30,400 nucleotides of DNA from JBCBJX01 sp038522735 (GCA_038522735.1 JBCBJX010000029.1:1-30400); one strand, 5' to 3'. Counted from the stretch's first letter, positions 6,944 to 15,639 are shown. Numbers and translations are program-made. The notes: generated by a model not told the origin, from the sequence alone.

Positions 6944-8734
6944 TCAGTGCGCCGGCGCGGCGTCGACCAGATGGATTTCGCCCGCCGACCCGCCGCGCCA
7001 GGTGTCCGCACGGACGACGCCGGCGACATGGATCGGTCGCTCGACCCGGGCCTCCAGGAAGTCGCCGAGCGGTTCGCCGACGGCCCGGAAGGCGACCGCG
7101 CGCGCCGACGCGTCGCCGTTCGCGCCGGCGAGCCGGAGGGCGAGGTGTCGGCCGCCGCGGACGTCGAGACGCTCCAGCCGGACGGTCTCGAAGGCGAAGA
7201 CCGGCTCCTGATTGCCGGGGCCGAACGGACCGATGGGTGCGATCGCTTCGGCCGTTCCCGCGTTGACGGCGCCGAGGCGCGCCGTCGCGTCTATGGAGAG
7301 CTGCTCGACCGGCGGCCCCCCCGGGGTCTGGCGCTCCACTTCACGCTCCATGAAGGCCGCGAAGGCGTCGATGCGTTCGGGCGCGACGGTGAAGCCCGCC
7401 GCCTGAGCGTGGCCGCCGCCCGCTTCGAGGAGCCCCGCCTCCGCCGCCGCCCGCACCGCTGCGCCGAGATCGACGCCCGGAACCGATCGCCCGGAACCGC
7501 GGCCGACGCCGTCGAGGATCGAGACGGCGAGCGCCGGTCGCGCGAAGCGCTCGCGCAGGCGGCCGGCGACGATGCCGACGACGCCCGGATGCCAGCCCTC
7601 GGCGCTCGCGAAAGCGACGGACCTTTCCCCGCGCGCCTCGATCTGCCCGGTCGCGGCGTCTGTCGCCGCCGCTTCGAGCGCCCGTCGCTCCGTATTGAGC
7701 GCGTCAAGCCGGGCGAGCGCTCGCGCCGCGGCCGCAGGGTCCTCCGCAATCAGAAGATCGAAAGCGAGCTTCGGGTGGGCGATCCGGCCCGCCGCGTTGA
7801 TCCGCGGCCCGAGACCGAAACCGACATCATGGGCGGTCGGCGCGCGATCGCCTGCGCCTGCATCGACGAGCGCGGCGACGCCCGGGCTGCGACGGGCCGC
7901 CATCACTTTCAGGCCCTGGGCGACAAGCGTCCGTGCAAGGCCGGTCATCGGCATCACGTCGCAGACGAGGCCGAGGGCGGCGAGATCCAGCAAAGAAAGG
8001 AGATCAGGCTCGTCGCGGTTTGCAAAGAAGCCCACCGCGCGCAGCGCCCGTGTTGTCGCGACCGCGGCCATGAATGCGACGCCCGCCGCGGAGAGATCGC
8101 CGAGGCCCGCCCCGCAGCCCGGCTGGTTCGGATTGACGAGAGCCGCCGCCGGCGGTCGCTCGGCGCCCATCTGGTGGTGGTCGAGGACGACGACGTCAGC
8201 GCTCGCTGCGTTTGCCGCCTCAATCGGCGCGAAGGCCGACGCGCCGCAGTCGACGGTGATGATGAGGGAGGCCCCCTCCTCCGCCAGTCTGCGGAAGGTC
8301 GCGACGCTCGGCCCGTAGCCCTCTGTCATTCGGTCAGGAAGATGCACCCGGGGCGGGGCGCCGACCGCGGAGAGCCAGCGATGAAGAAGCGCGGACGCCG
8401 AGACGCCGTCCACGTCATAATCACCGAACACCGCAATGGTCTCGCCGGAGGCGACAGCGCGCGCGATGCGGTCAGCAGCCGCCTCCATATCCCGCATGAC
8501 GCAAGGATCAGGCAGCGCGTCCCGAAGGCGCGGCTCCAGAAACGCCGCGGCCTCGGCGGCGCGAACGCCCCGCCCGGCGAGGATGCGCGCGACCACGTCC
8601 TCGACGCCCGTCGCCGCGGCGATCCGCGCGGCGGCGGCGGGGTCGGCGGATGCGAGGGTCCAGCGTTTTCCCGTGACGGAACGGGCGACGCCGAATAAGG
8701 CGTCGTCGGCGATCAATGGCGCGGCGGCGGTCAT
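6944..8734 (-). CDS. recJ: Single-stranded-DNA-specific exonuclease RecJ
   Basis: RecJ degrades single-stranded DNA 5' to 3' in recombination and mismatch repair. The 596 residues are the usual length. The DHH phosphoesterase motifs are all present: VFGDYDVDGVSA (residues 102-113), TVDCGA (about 161-165), and VVLDHHQ (183-188). Further on come GLGPRINAAGRI and WHPGVVGIVAGRL, then the DHHA1 segment with GGGHAQAAGFTV, and a C-terminal OB-like domain. The start is the ATG behind GGTGGGGGA; a longer in-frame start would run into the divergent sulfotransferase-like gene. The two start codons are only 41 bases apart, so promoters there must be very compact or lie inside the neighbours. In many relatives recJ follows glpX directly; here another gene lies between them. 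Confidence 0.96.
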   Translation of the reverse strand: MTAAAPLIADDALFGVARSVTGKRWTLASADPAAAARIAAATGVEDVVARILAGRGVRAAEAAAFLEPRLRDALPDPCVMRDMEAAADRIARAVASGETIAVFGDYDVDGVSASALLHRWLSAVGAPPRVHLPDRMTEGYGPSVATFRRLAEEGASLIITVDCGASAFAPIEAANAASADVVVLDHHQMGAERPPAAALVNPNQPGCGAGLGDLSAAGVAFMAAVATTRALRAVGFFANRDEPDLLSLLDLAALGLVCDVMPMTGLARTLVAQGLKVMAARRSPGVAALVDAGAGDRAPTAHDVGFGLGPRINAAGRIAHPKLAFDLLIAEDPAAAARALARLDALNTERRALEAAATDAATGQIEARGERSVAFASAEGWHPGVVGIVAGRLRERFARPALAVSILDGVGRGSGRSVPGVDLGAAVRAAAEAGLLEAGGGHAQAAGFTVAPERIDAFAAFMEREVERQTPGGPPVEQLSIDATARLGAVNAGTAEAIAPIGPFGPGNQEPVFAFETVRLERLDVRGGRHLALRLAGANGDASARAVAFRAVGEPLGDFLEARVERPIHVAGVVRADTWRGGSAGEIHLVDAAPAH

Positions 8735-8775
8735 CCCCCACCATCGCGCCGATTCGCGACGAGCACGAGAGGACC

Positions 8776-9642
8776 ATGGGCGAGGACGCACTCATCATCG
8801 GCCGGGCGAAGACCGGGACGACGTTTCTCGCCCGCTCCGTCGCCGGGGCCCTCGGCGCCGACACCCGGTATCTGAGCGAGCCAAAGACGCCGGACGAGGC
8901 GATGGCGGGCGCGGGCGCCGCGCCGCGAGCGGTGAAGATCATTTTCGAGCATTGGGACGAGCCGGCCCTCCGCACAGTGATTGAAAATCCGGCATTCGGC
9001 GCACGGCTCGCTATCGTGCGGGACCCGCGCGACGAATATGTTTCGCGCGCGCTTTTCATGGTCCGTGCGGAAATCTGGTCGGGCCGCGCCGGGCGGCGGC
9101 AGGTCGAGGCCTGGGCGGACGTTCTTCGGAAGAAAGAGGACGCGCCGCGAGCGACGTCGTTCAGCGAACTGATGGCCGCCTACGGCCGCATATTCCCGGA
9201 TGCGAAGGGCGCGCCCGGGTTGAAGAACTTCGCCCGCGGCTTCGAGCGTTATCTCGATTTCCTGGACGCCGCCGAAATGGCAAGGGTCCGGTATGAGACT
9301 TTCGCGAGCGGAGACTTCGGCGAGGTGTCGGCGGCGACCGGACGAACCGTCGCCCCGGCGACCGATCTCGGCGGGCAATGGTATACGAAGCGCGGCGCCG
9401 GCGCCGGCGACTGGCGGCGGCTCTTCACGATCGACGATCTTGAACGTTTACAAGCCGAACTTGGAGCCGTCGTCGCGCGCGCCGGATACGACGACTGGGC
9501 CCTGGATCCCGATCCGGTTCTCGATCCGGCCCATTTCTCCGGCTACGTCGGCGCGTTATGGCGGCACTTCGCCTCGCGCCCCGGCGGCTGGCGGGTGCGG
9601 CTCGGTCGGGTGCTGCAAGGGCTGGCGAGCTCAGCGCGCTGA
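8776..9642 (+). CDS. Sulfotransferase-family protein
   Basis: A 288-residue protein with the two PAPS-binding signatures of sulfotransferases. The 5'-phosphosulfate loop is IIGRAKTGTTFLAR (residues 7-20), with the Lys-x-Gly-Thr-Thr core. The 3'-phosphate site is AIVRDPRDEYVSRALF (79-94), with the Arg and the Ser at the expected spacing. Substrate cannot be read from the sequence; carbohydrate or lipid sulfation are family options. No signal peptide is visible, so it is probably cytoplasmic. The start is the ATG behind GAGAGG; an in-frame ATG 60 bases upstream would overlap the recJ start. It sits on the plus strand between recJ and glpX, two genes that are usually neighbours on the same strand, which suggests a lineage-specific insertion. 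Confidence 0.85.
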   Translation: MGEDALIIGRAKTGTTFLARSVAGALGADTRYLSEPKTPDEAMAGAGAAPRAVKIIFEHWDEPALRTVIENPAFGARLAIVRDPRDEYVSRALFMVRAEIWSGRAGRRQVEAWADVLRKKEDAPRATSFSELMAAYGRIFPDAKGAPGLKNFARGFERYLDFLDAAEMARVRYETFASGDFGEVSAATGRTVAPATDLGGQWYTKRGAGAGDWRRLFTIDDLERLQAELGAVVARAGYDDWALDPDPVLDPAHFSGYVGALWRHFASRPGGWRVRLGRVLQGLASSAR

Positions 9643-9659
9643 CCGACGCGGCGTTTGGG

Positions 9660-10625
9660 CTATCGGCGAAGCGCCCGCGCCTTGATATAGCGCACGGTCC
9701 CCGTCTTTGAGCGCATGACGACCGTGTGCGTATGAACATACGGTCCGTCGAAGCGCACGCCGTCCAGCATCGTGCCGTTGGTGACGCCGGTGGCGGCGAA
9801 CATGACGTCGCCGGAGGCCATGTCCATCAGCGTGTACTTCTTGTCGAGATCGGTGATGCCCGCTTTCTCGGCGCGCCCGCGCTCGTCGTCGTTGCGGAAA
9901 TGGAGCCGGGTCTGCATCTGTCCGCCCACGCATCGAAGCGCCGCTGCGGCGAGGACCCCCTCCGGCGCGCCGCCGCGACCCACATACATGTCGATGCCGG
10001 TCGACTTCTCCGTCGTGTGAAAGACGCCGGCGACGTCGCCGTCGGAGATGAGGAACACCCGCGCATTCATCTTACGCGCCGCCTTGATGATCGGCTCGTG
10101 GCGCTCGCGGTCGAGGACGCAGAGCGTCACCTCGTCCGTGGGCGCGCCTTTGGCTTTTGCGATCGCCTGGATGTTCTCTTCAGTCGGCGCGTCGAGATCG
10201 ACGGTTCCTTCCGGAAATCCCGGCCCGCAGGCGATCTTGTCCATATAGACGTCGGGCGCGTGGAGAAGCGTGCCGCCCTGGGCCATGGCGACCACGGCGA
10301 GGGCGTTCGCCATCGCCTTTGCGGTGAGGGTCGTCCCCTCCAGCGGGTCGAGGGCGATGTCGACTTTCACCCCGCCCTTCCCGACCTTCTCGCCGATATA
10401 GAGCATCGGCGCTTCGTCCCGCTCGCCCTCGCCGATGACCACGGTGCCGTCGATGTCGAGCATGTTGAGGGCGTCTCGCAGCGCCGTCACCGCCTCCTGG
10501 TCGGCGCCCTCCTTGTCGCCCCGGCCGATCATCCGGGACGCTGCGACGGCGGCCGCTTCGGTGACCCGCCCAAGTTCGATCGTCAGGGCGCGGGCGAGAA
10601 CGGTTTCGTCGGCGGGTTGCGGCAT
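9660..10625 (-). CDS. glpX: Class II fructose-1,6-bisphosphatase
   Basis: GlpX removes the 1-phosphate of fructose-1,6-bisphosphate in gluconeogenesis, using Mn or Mg. The 321 residues fit the family. Visible blocks are AAVAASRMIGRGDKEGADQ, the metal-site segments VIGEGERDEAP and DPLEGTTLTA, then YVGRGGAPEGVLAAAALRCV and FAATGVTNGTML. The start is the ATG behind GAGGAG; the open frame extends 30 codons further upstream but lacks a comparable ribosome site. In many alphaproteobacteria glpX is directly between hom and recJ. Here it keeps that order and strand but is separated from hom by a plus-strand histidine kinase and from recJ by a sulfotransferase-like gene. It therefore needs its own promoter in the 165 bases before the kinase start. 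Confidence 0.96.
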   Translation of the reverse strand: MPQPADETVLARALTIELGRVTEAAAVAASRMIGRGDKEGADQEAVTALRDALNMLDIDGTVVIGEGERDEAPMLYIGEKVGKGGVKVDIALDPLEGTTLTAKAMANALAVVAMAQGGTLLHAPDVYMDKIACGPGFPEGTVDLDAPTEENIQAIAKAKGAPTDEVTLCVLDRERHEPIIKAARKMNARVFLISDGDVAGVFHTTEKSTGIDMYVGRGGAPEGVLAAAALRCVGGQMQTRLHFRNDDERGRAEKAGITDLDKKYTLMDMASGDVMFAATGVTNGTMLDGVRFDGPYVHTHTVVMRSKTGTVRYIKARALRR

Positions 10626-10790
10626 TGCGAGGCTCCTCGGGCTTCTCGGCGTTTGGAGCCTTATGGCGACAGCGCGTGGCGTTGCAAAGACGAGGTCTGA
10701 AAACCGCGCGCCCAACAGGTCGGCCCGCGGTAGGAACGCCTAAAGGTTTGGTCGACTAGGCTCACGAACGCGTCCCGAGGAAGGCTGTCG

Positions 10791-12527
10791 ATGGGCTCCT
10801 TTTGGCCGACCGTCGATCGATGGTTGAACGTCAAGACCGACGATCCGCCGGACTTCGTCCTGCGGTGCCGGTCTGTGGCTGCGATCGTCGTGATTTTCTC
10901 CGTCATCACAGTCGCGCTCAGTGCTTTCGGGCTGATCACCGAAGGGCTTCAGGCGAAGCGCCTCATCGGTCCCTTCGTGATTGTGATCTACTTTTCCAAC
11001 CTCTTCATCATGCGGGCGACGCGGTCGATCGTGCTGCCCGCCGTGTTTTTGTTGGCGGCGAACGGCCTCGCCGACATTGTCTACATCGCGACCTCGGGGG
11101 GCCTTGCCGGGTACGCGACCCCGATCCTCATCTCGGTGCCGCTGACAGCCGCCCTCCTCCTCGGCTCCCGCGCCGCCGCCGCCGTTTCCTCCTTGAGCGT
11201 TCTCGTCGTCTGGCTGCTCTTCGCCTACGGTCCACGACCCGACGTCGTCGACAGCGATTACCTCCTGCGCGCGGTGCTGATGACCGTCAGTCTGGTGAGC
11301 GTCGCGCTACTCGGTATGACGCTCTCTGAAATCAACCTGCAGCTTCGCAGACACCTCGCCGGCTCGCGCGACAAGGCGCTTGAGGCGAGCCGTGCGAAAT
11401 CGAGCTTCCTGGCGTCGATGAGCCATGAAATCCGTACGCCGATGAACGGCGTCCTCGGCGCAGCGCAGGCGCTGGCGGCGGATCCGGATCTCGAGCCGGT
11501 TCACCGTGACCTCGTTCAAGCAATCCGGGACTCCGGAGACGTCCTCGTCACGATCCTCAACGACGTCCTGGATCTGTCGAAAATCGAGGCCGGGCGGATC
11601 GAGGTCGCGCCGACCGTCGGATCGCTCCGGGCGGTGCTTGAAAGCACGGTGTCGCTCTGGCGCCCCCGCGCCGAGGACAAGGGGATAACGCTTTCCCTCG
11701 TTATCGACGACTCTCTGCCAGAGTGGCTGGAATTCGACGACGTCCGCATACGTCAGTGCATATCGAACCTCATCTCAAATGCGGTGAAGTTCACCCATGA
11801 GGGCGGCGTTGCGGTCCGTATCGACGCTGCGCCGCGCGGCGAGGCGGTGGACGTAGCGATCGCGGTTCGGGACACCGGCATCGGCATGTCTCCAGAAACG
11901 CAGGCCAAGCTGTTCGAGACGTTCACCCAGGGCGACAGCTCCACCACGCGCGAATACGGCGGCACGGGCCTCGGTCTCTCGATCACCCGCAAGCTCGTGC
12001 GCCTGATGGGCGGCGACGTGGCGGTGGAGAGCGCGTCGGGCGAAGGCTCGGTCTTCACAATGACGTTCCGCGCCCGCCTCGCCTATCCGGAAAAGCGGCC
12101 GGCGACCTCAGATCAGGAAACAGAGCAGCAGGACGACGCGGCGCGCGGTCTTCGTATACTCTCCGTAGACGACACGGCGGTGAACCGGCATGTCGTCCGG
12201 CTGCTCCTGGAACCGCGCGGTTTTGCGATCGAGGACGCCGTCAACGGCCGCGAGTGTCTCGACAAGCTGCGATCAGGCGCTTTTGATCTCGTCCTGCTCG
12301 ACGTCCACATGCCCGAAATGGACGGCTACGAAACCATCTCCCGGATCCGGAGCGGCGCCGCCGGCGACCGCGACATTCCGGTCATCGCCCTCACTGCGGA
12401 CGCCGAGACGACGGACAAGGCCCGTCTCCTCGCCGCCGGCATGAGCGGGTATATCGCAAAGCCGGTTGACGCCCGCGCCCTGGCCGCGGAGATCGCCCGC
12501 GTCGCGCGGCCGGCGCTCGCAGCCTGA
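10791..12527 (+). CDS. Membrane-bound hybrid sensor histidine kinase
   Basis: A 578-residue two-component sensor with its own receiver. The N-terminal 180 residues hold about six hydrophobic segments (near residues 28-50, 58-75, 79-101, 107-125, 127-147, 160-178) and no recognisable extracytoplasmic domain, so the membrane domain itself may sense the signal. The dimerisation/phosphoacceptor domain has SMSHEIRTPMNG with His212. The ATPase domain shows NLISNAVKF (N-box), DTGIGM (361 on) and GTGLGL (391 on). After a Gln/Asp-rich linker, a receiver domain follows with acidic residues at 460-461, phosphoacceptor Asp504 in LLDVHMPEMDG, and Lys557 in AKPVD. No DNA-binding output and no partner regulator gene is adjacent. 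A GAGGAAGG ribosome site precedes the ATG. It lies opposite to, and between, hom and glpX. Confidence 0.93.
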   Translation: MGSFWPTVDRWLNVKTDDPPDFVLRCRSVAAIVVIFSVITVALSAFGLITEGLQAKRLIGPFVIVIYFSNLFIMRATRSIVLPAVFLLAANGLADIVYIATSGGLAGYATPILISVPLTAALLLGSRAAAAVSSLSVLVVWLLFAYGPRPDVVDSDYLLRAVLMTVSLVSVALLGMTLSEINLQLRRHLAGSRDKALEASRAKSSFLASMSHEIRTPMNGVLGAAQALAADPDLEPVHRDLVQAIRDSGDVLVTILNDVLDLSKIEAGRIEVAPTVGSLRAVLESTVSLWRPRAEDKGITLSLVIDDSLPEWLEFDDVRIRQCISNLISNAVKFTHEGGVAVRIDAAPRGEAVDVAIAVRDTGIGMSPETQAKLFETFTQGDSSTTREYGGTGLGLSITRKLVRLMGGDVAVESASGEGSVFTMTFRARLAYPEKRPATSDQETEQQDDAARGLRILSVDDTAVNRHVVRLLLEPRGFAIEDAVNGRECLDKLRSGAFDLVLLDVHMPEMDGYETISRIRSGAAGDRDIPVIALTADAETTDKARLLAAGMSGYIAKPVDARALAAEIARVARPALAA

Positions 12528-12542
12528 GGCGGCCTTTCCCAG

Positions 12543-13850
12543 TCAGTCGAAGTCCTCGATCCGGATCAGCGACGACGCCCTGAGCGCGATCGCATCCGTC
12601 TCAAGCGCGGCGACGGCCGCCTCAATGTCGCGCACCCTGACGCGGTGGGTGATGAAGACGACGGTCGCAGGCTCGTCCGGCCCCGCGTCCTCTTCGGTCT
12701 CCGGCTGCTGCATAGCGGCGATGGAGACGTGGTGCTTGGCGAGGGTTGCGGCGGCTTCCGCCATGGCGCCCGGCGCGTCCCGCAGGGCCAGTCGCAGATA
12801 GAAGCGAGCGAGATCGCCGCCGACATCGCGCACCCGGACGGACTTCAGATCGCTGGCGGCGGCGGCGAACACGGGGCCCGTCTCCCCCCGGGCGATGGCG
12901 ACGATGTCGGAGGCGACGGCGGCGGCGGTCGCACCCTCGCCGGCCCCCGGCCCCTGAAAGGAAAGCTGACCGACCGGATCGCTGTCGACGACGATGACGT
13001 TGTCGGGGCCTTCGGAGCGCCCGATCGGGTGGTCGTCCGGCGCCAGCGCGGCGCTCACCCGGATGTCGAGTTCTTCGCCTTCGGCTTCGGCGACCGCGAG
13101 CAGCTTCACGCGATACCCCATCTCCTCCGCATACGCGATGTCGACCGGCGAGACGCCCTCGATGCCGGAGACGGGGATGTCGGCGAAGTCCGGAACCCCG
13201 TGGAAGGCAAGCGCGGCGAGGATCGCGATCTTGTGGGCCGCATCGACGCCGCCGACATCAAAGGCGGGGTCCGCCTCCGCATAGCCGAGGCGCTGGGCGT
13301 CGGCGAGAACATCCTCGTAAGGACGGCCCGTCGCCTGCATCTCCGTGAGGATGTAGTTGCAGGTGCCGTTGAGGACGCCCGCGACCCGCTTCACCCGCGC
13401 CCCGGCGAGCGCGTCGCGCACGGCGCGCACGACCGGCACGCCGCCGGCGACGGCCGCCTCATAGCGGAAGGCGACGCCCGCTTTCTCCGCCGCCTCGGCG
13501 AGGGCGCGCCCATGCTCGGCGACAAGGGCCTTGTTCGCGGTGACGACGTGTTTGCCGGCGGCGATTGCGGCTTCGACGGCGGCGCGGGCGGAACCGTCGG
13601 CCCCGCCGATGAGTTCGACGAACACATCGACGTCCTCAGAGCGGGCGAGCGCGCAAGGATCGTCACGCCACGCGATGCCGGAGAGATCGACGCCGCGATC
13701 GCGCGAGCGGTTCCGGGCGCAGACGCCCGTCACCGCGAGCGGCGCGCCGACCCGGGCGAACTCCCCGCCTCGATTGAGAACCAGCTTCAACAGTCCGCCG
13801 CCGACGACGCCGAGGCCGGCGACGCCCAGACGCAAGGGCTCCGTGCTCAC
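12543..13850 (-). CDS. hom: Homoserine dehydrogenase
   Basis: Reduces aspartate semialdehyde to homoserine, the branch point to threonine and methionine. The 435 residues have the three expected parts. First is a nucleotide-binding N-terminus with GVAGLGVVGGGLL (residues 9-21). Second is the catalytic region with VTANKALVAEHG, AAVAGGVPVVRA, VLNGTCNYILTEM and DPAFDVGGVDAAHKIAIL. Third is a C-terminal ACT domain, about residues 345-430 (ARFYLRLALRDAPGAMAEAA), which normally mediates feedback by threonine. The start is a GTG that overlaps the alaC stop in the sequence GTGA, so translation is coupled. It converges on the hybrid kinase with a 15-base gap and no room for a terminator. Confidence 0.96.
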   Translation of the reverse strand: MSTEPLRLGVAGLGVVGGGLLKLVLNRGGEFARVGAPLAVTGVCARNRSRDRGVDLSGIAWRDDPCALARSEDVDVFVELIGGADGSARAAVEAAIAAGKHVVTANKALVAEHGRALAEAAEKAGVAFRYEAAVAGGVPVVRAVRDALAGARVKRVAGVLNGTCNYILTEMQATGRPYEDVLADAQRLGYAEADPAFDVGGVDAAHKIAILAALAFHGVPDFADIPVSGIEGVSPVDIAYAEEMGYRVKLLAVAEAEGEELDIRVSAALAPDDHPIGRSEGPDNVIVVDSDPVGQLSFQGPGAGEGATAAAVASDIVAIARGETGPVFAAAASDLKSVRVRDVGGDLARFYLRLALRDAPGAMAEAAATLAKHHVSIAAMQQPETEEDAGPDEPATVVFITHRVRVRDIEAAVAALETDAIALRASSLIRIEDFD

Positions 13851-15031
13851 GCGGCCCTCCTCTCATCCATCAGTTTACGAATATTGCGCGCCGCCTGTCG
13901 GAGTCGCGCGACGTTCTCCACGAGGCCGATGCGCACGAACCCGTCGCCCCCTTCCCCGAAGCCGACGCCCGGCGCGACGGCGACGTCCGCCGCCTCCAGA
14001 AGGCGTTTGGAAAATTCGAGCGATCCGAGGTTTTCAAAGCCAGGCGGCAGGGGCGCCCAGCAGAACATCGACGCATCGGGCGCCGGGATCTCCCAGCCCG
14101 CCCGCGCGAAGCTTTCAAGGAGCGCGGCGCGGCGTTCGCGGTAGATCGCCCGCATGTCCTCGACGACCTCGTCCGGGCTGTCGAGCGCCGCAACGGCCGC
14201 GACCTGAATGGGCGTGAAGGCGCCGTAATCGAGATAGGATTTCACCCGCGCGAGGGCGGCGATCATCCGCGGGTTCCCGACCGCCATGCCGACCCGCCAT
14301 CCGGCCATGGCGTAGCTCTTGGAGAGGGAGTTCACCTCGACGGCGATCTCCTTTGCGCCTTCCGCTTCGAGGATCGAGGGCGGCGGGTCGCCGAAATAAA
14401 TCTCCGCATACGCAAGATCTGAGAAGATCATAAGATCGTGCTTCCTGGCGAGCGCCACGGCGTCTTTATAGAAATCAACGCCCACCGTCTGCGCCGTCGG
14501 GTTCGACGGATAGTTGAGGACGAGGACCTTCGGACGGACGCCGCCCGCGAGCACCGCGCCGACTTTCGACAAGTAGGCTTCGGGGCTCGGCGCGGCGACG
14601 GGGAGGATCGCGCCGCCGGCGATGATGAAACCGTAGGCGTGGATCGGGTACGCGGGGTTCGGCGCGATCACCATGTCGCCGGGCGCCGTCACGGCCTGGG
14701 CGAGGTTGGCGAAGGCTTCCTTGGAGCCGAGGGTCGCGACGATCTCCGTATCCGGATCGAGCTTCACCCCGAAGCGGCGCTCATAATACCGCGCCATCGC
14801 TTTGCGGAGCCCCGGAATGCCGCGGGACTGGGAGTAGCCGTGGGTGCGCGGTTTCTGCACCGTCTCGATCAGCTTCGCGACGATATGAGGCGGCGTCGGC
14901 ATGTCTGGGTTGCCCATGCCAAGATCGATCACGTCGCGGCCCGCGGCGCGGGCGGCGCGTTTCAGCCGGTTCACCTCCTCGAAGACGTAAGGCGGGAGCC
15001 GGCGGATGCGGTGGAACTCCTCCTCGCTCAC
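13847..15031 (-). CDS. alaC: Class I/II aminotransferase, AlaC / LL-diaminopimelate aminotransferase-like
   Basis: A 394-residue PLP enzyme of fold type I. The PLP lysine is Lys238 in SLSKSYAMAGWR. Other conserved pieces are DLGMGNPDMPTPPHI, HGYSQSRGIPGLRKAM, LNYPSNPTAQTV (cofactor-phosphate side) and SDLAYAEIYF (pyridine-nitrogen Asp and Tyr). The NPDMPTPPHI and YPSNPTAQ strings are typical of the AlaC group, which makes alanine from pyruvate and glutamate. Databases often label the same sequences LL-diaminopimelate aminotransferase, and sequence cannot settle the substrate. The start is GTG and overlaps the stop of the upstream lipoprotein as GTGA; its own stop overlaps hom the same way. 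An aminotransferase directly before hom is a conserved alphaproteobacterial pairing. Confidence 0.92.
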   Translation of the reverse strand: MSEEEFHRIRRLPPYVFEEVNRLKRAARAAGRDVIDLGMGNPDMPTPPHIVAKLIETVQKPRTHGYSQSRGIPGLRKAMARYYERRFGVKLDPDTEIVATLGSKEAFANLAQAVTAPGDMVIAPNPAYPIHAYGFIIAGGAILPVAAPSPEAYLSKVGAVLAGGVRPKVLVLNYPSNPTAQTVGVDFYKDAVALARKHDLMIFSDLAYAEIYFGDPPPSILEAEGAKEIAVEVNSLSKSYAMAGWRVGMAVGNPRMIAALARVKSYLDYGAFTPIQVAAVAALDSPDEVVEDMRAIYRERRAALLESFARAGWEIPAPDASMFCWAPLPPGFENLGSLEFSKRLLEAADVAVAPGVGFGEGGDGFVRIGLVENVARLRQAARNIRKLMDERRAA

Positions 15032-15615
15032 TCCTCGCCCTCCTCCTCGCGAAGGGCCTGTTCGAGCGCGTCGCGGTCAGGCGCGTTCTCAAAGGCGCCG
15101 GAGAAGAGCGTCGCGATCGCCTGAAGGTCCGCCGCCGCTTGCCGGGAGAGCGCCGCGCCCGCCGCCTGAAGCGTCCGCAGTCCCTCCCTGTCGAGAGCGG
15201 GGGCGATCGGCCCGCGGGCGCCCGCCGAGACGGTCGGCAGATCGTCGGTCGCGAAGGCGTCGCGCGAGACGTCGGCCGCGAGGCGATCCCGCGCCGCGGC
15301 GTATTCGGCCGCTTCGCCGGTCAGCGCCGCGTCGTTGCGCAAGGCCGGCGGCGTCTCGGAAATCTCGCTCAGCCGCGGAAACTTCCGCTGGCTCCTGTCG
15401 AGCCGGCCCGCGCGCACCAGCGTCGCGATTTCCTCATTGTCCGGAACGTCGCGTTCGACGGTTTCAACTTTCAGGAAGCCGCCGGGCGCGAGCTTGCGGG
15501 CCGTCTCGCATCCGGATACGGCGCATGCGGCGCCTGCGAGGGCGATGAGCGCGACGCGTTTGGGCCCGCGGCCCGGACCCGTTATGCTGGCGAACATGCG
15601 TATTGCGTTCATCAT
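15028..15615 (-). CDS. Uncharacterised lipoprotein, first gene of the alaC-hom operon
   Basis: I do not recognise a family. The product is 195 residues. After a basic, proline-glycine-rich start, the hydrophobic run VALIALAGAACAVSGC ends in a VSGC lipobox, so Cys36 is the probable lipidation site. The mature part is hydrophilic, with charged segments and an Ala-rich acidic C-terminus (FENAPDRDALEQALREEEGEE). No catalytic motif is apparent. Two ATGs in a row (15615 and 15612) are possible starts; GGGAG lies nine bases before the first. Its stop overlaps the alaC start as GTGA. Start codons of this gene and phaC are only 24 bases apart, so its promoter must lie inside the phaC coding region. 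A function tied to the downstream biosynthetic genes is only inferred from position. Confidence 0.8.
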   Translation of the reverse strand: MMNAIRMFASITGPGRGPKRVALIALAGAACAVSGCETARKLAPGGFLKVETVERDVPDNEEIATLVRAGRLDRSQRKFPRLSEISETPPALRNDAALTGEAAEYAAARDRLAADVSRDAFATDDLPTVSAGARGPIAPALDREGLRTLQAAGAALSRQAAADLQAIATLFSGAFENAPDRDALEQALREEEGEE

Positions 15616-15624
15616 CAAAATAAA

Positions 15625-15635
15625 CTCCCAGGGAG
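15625..15635. promoter_or_regulatory. Palindromic Shine-Dalgarno serving both strands
   Basis: CTCCCAGGGAG lies between two divergent start codons. Read on the plus strand, GGGAG stands four bases before the phaC ATG. Read on the minus strand, GGGAG stands nine bases before the lipoprotein ATG. One 11-base dyad thus gives a ribosome site to each gene. Confidence 0.7.
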
Positions 15636-15639
15636 CCCC

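Noticed and set aside
6896..8698. 600-codon open frame on the plus strand
   Set aside because: It is antisense to recJ, whose DHH motifs are complete. The product is Arg/Asp/Ala-rich low complexity without motifs, as expected from GC-rich antisense frames.
12645..14144. About 500-codon open frame on the plus strand
   Set aside because: Antisense to hom and alaC, both with intact active-site motifs; the product is a repetitive Gly/Asp/Arg sequence.
15139..15639. 167-codon upstream extension of the phaC frame
   Set aside because: It lies antisense to the lipoprotein, which has a signal and lipobox. The ATG at 15640 has its own GGGAG and begins the tail cleanly.
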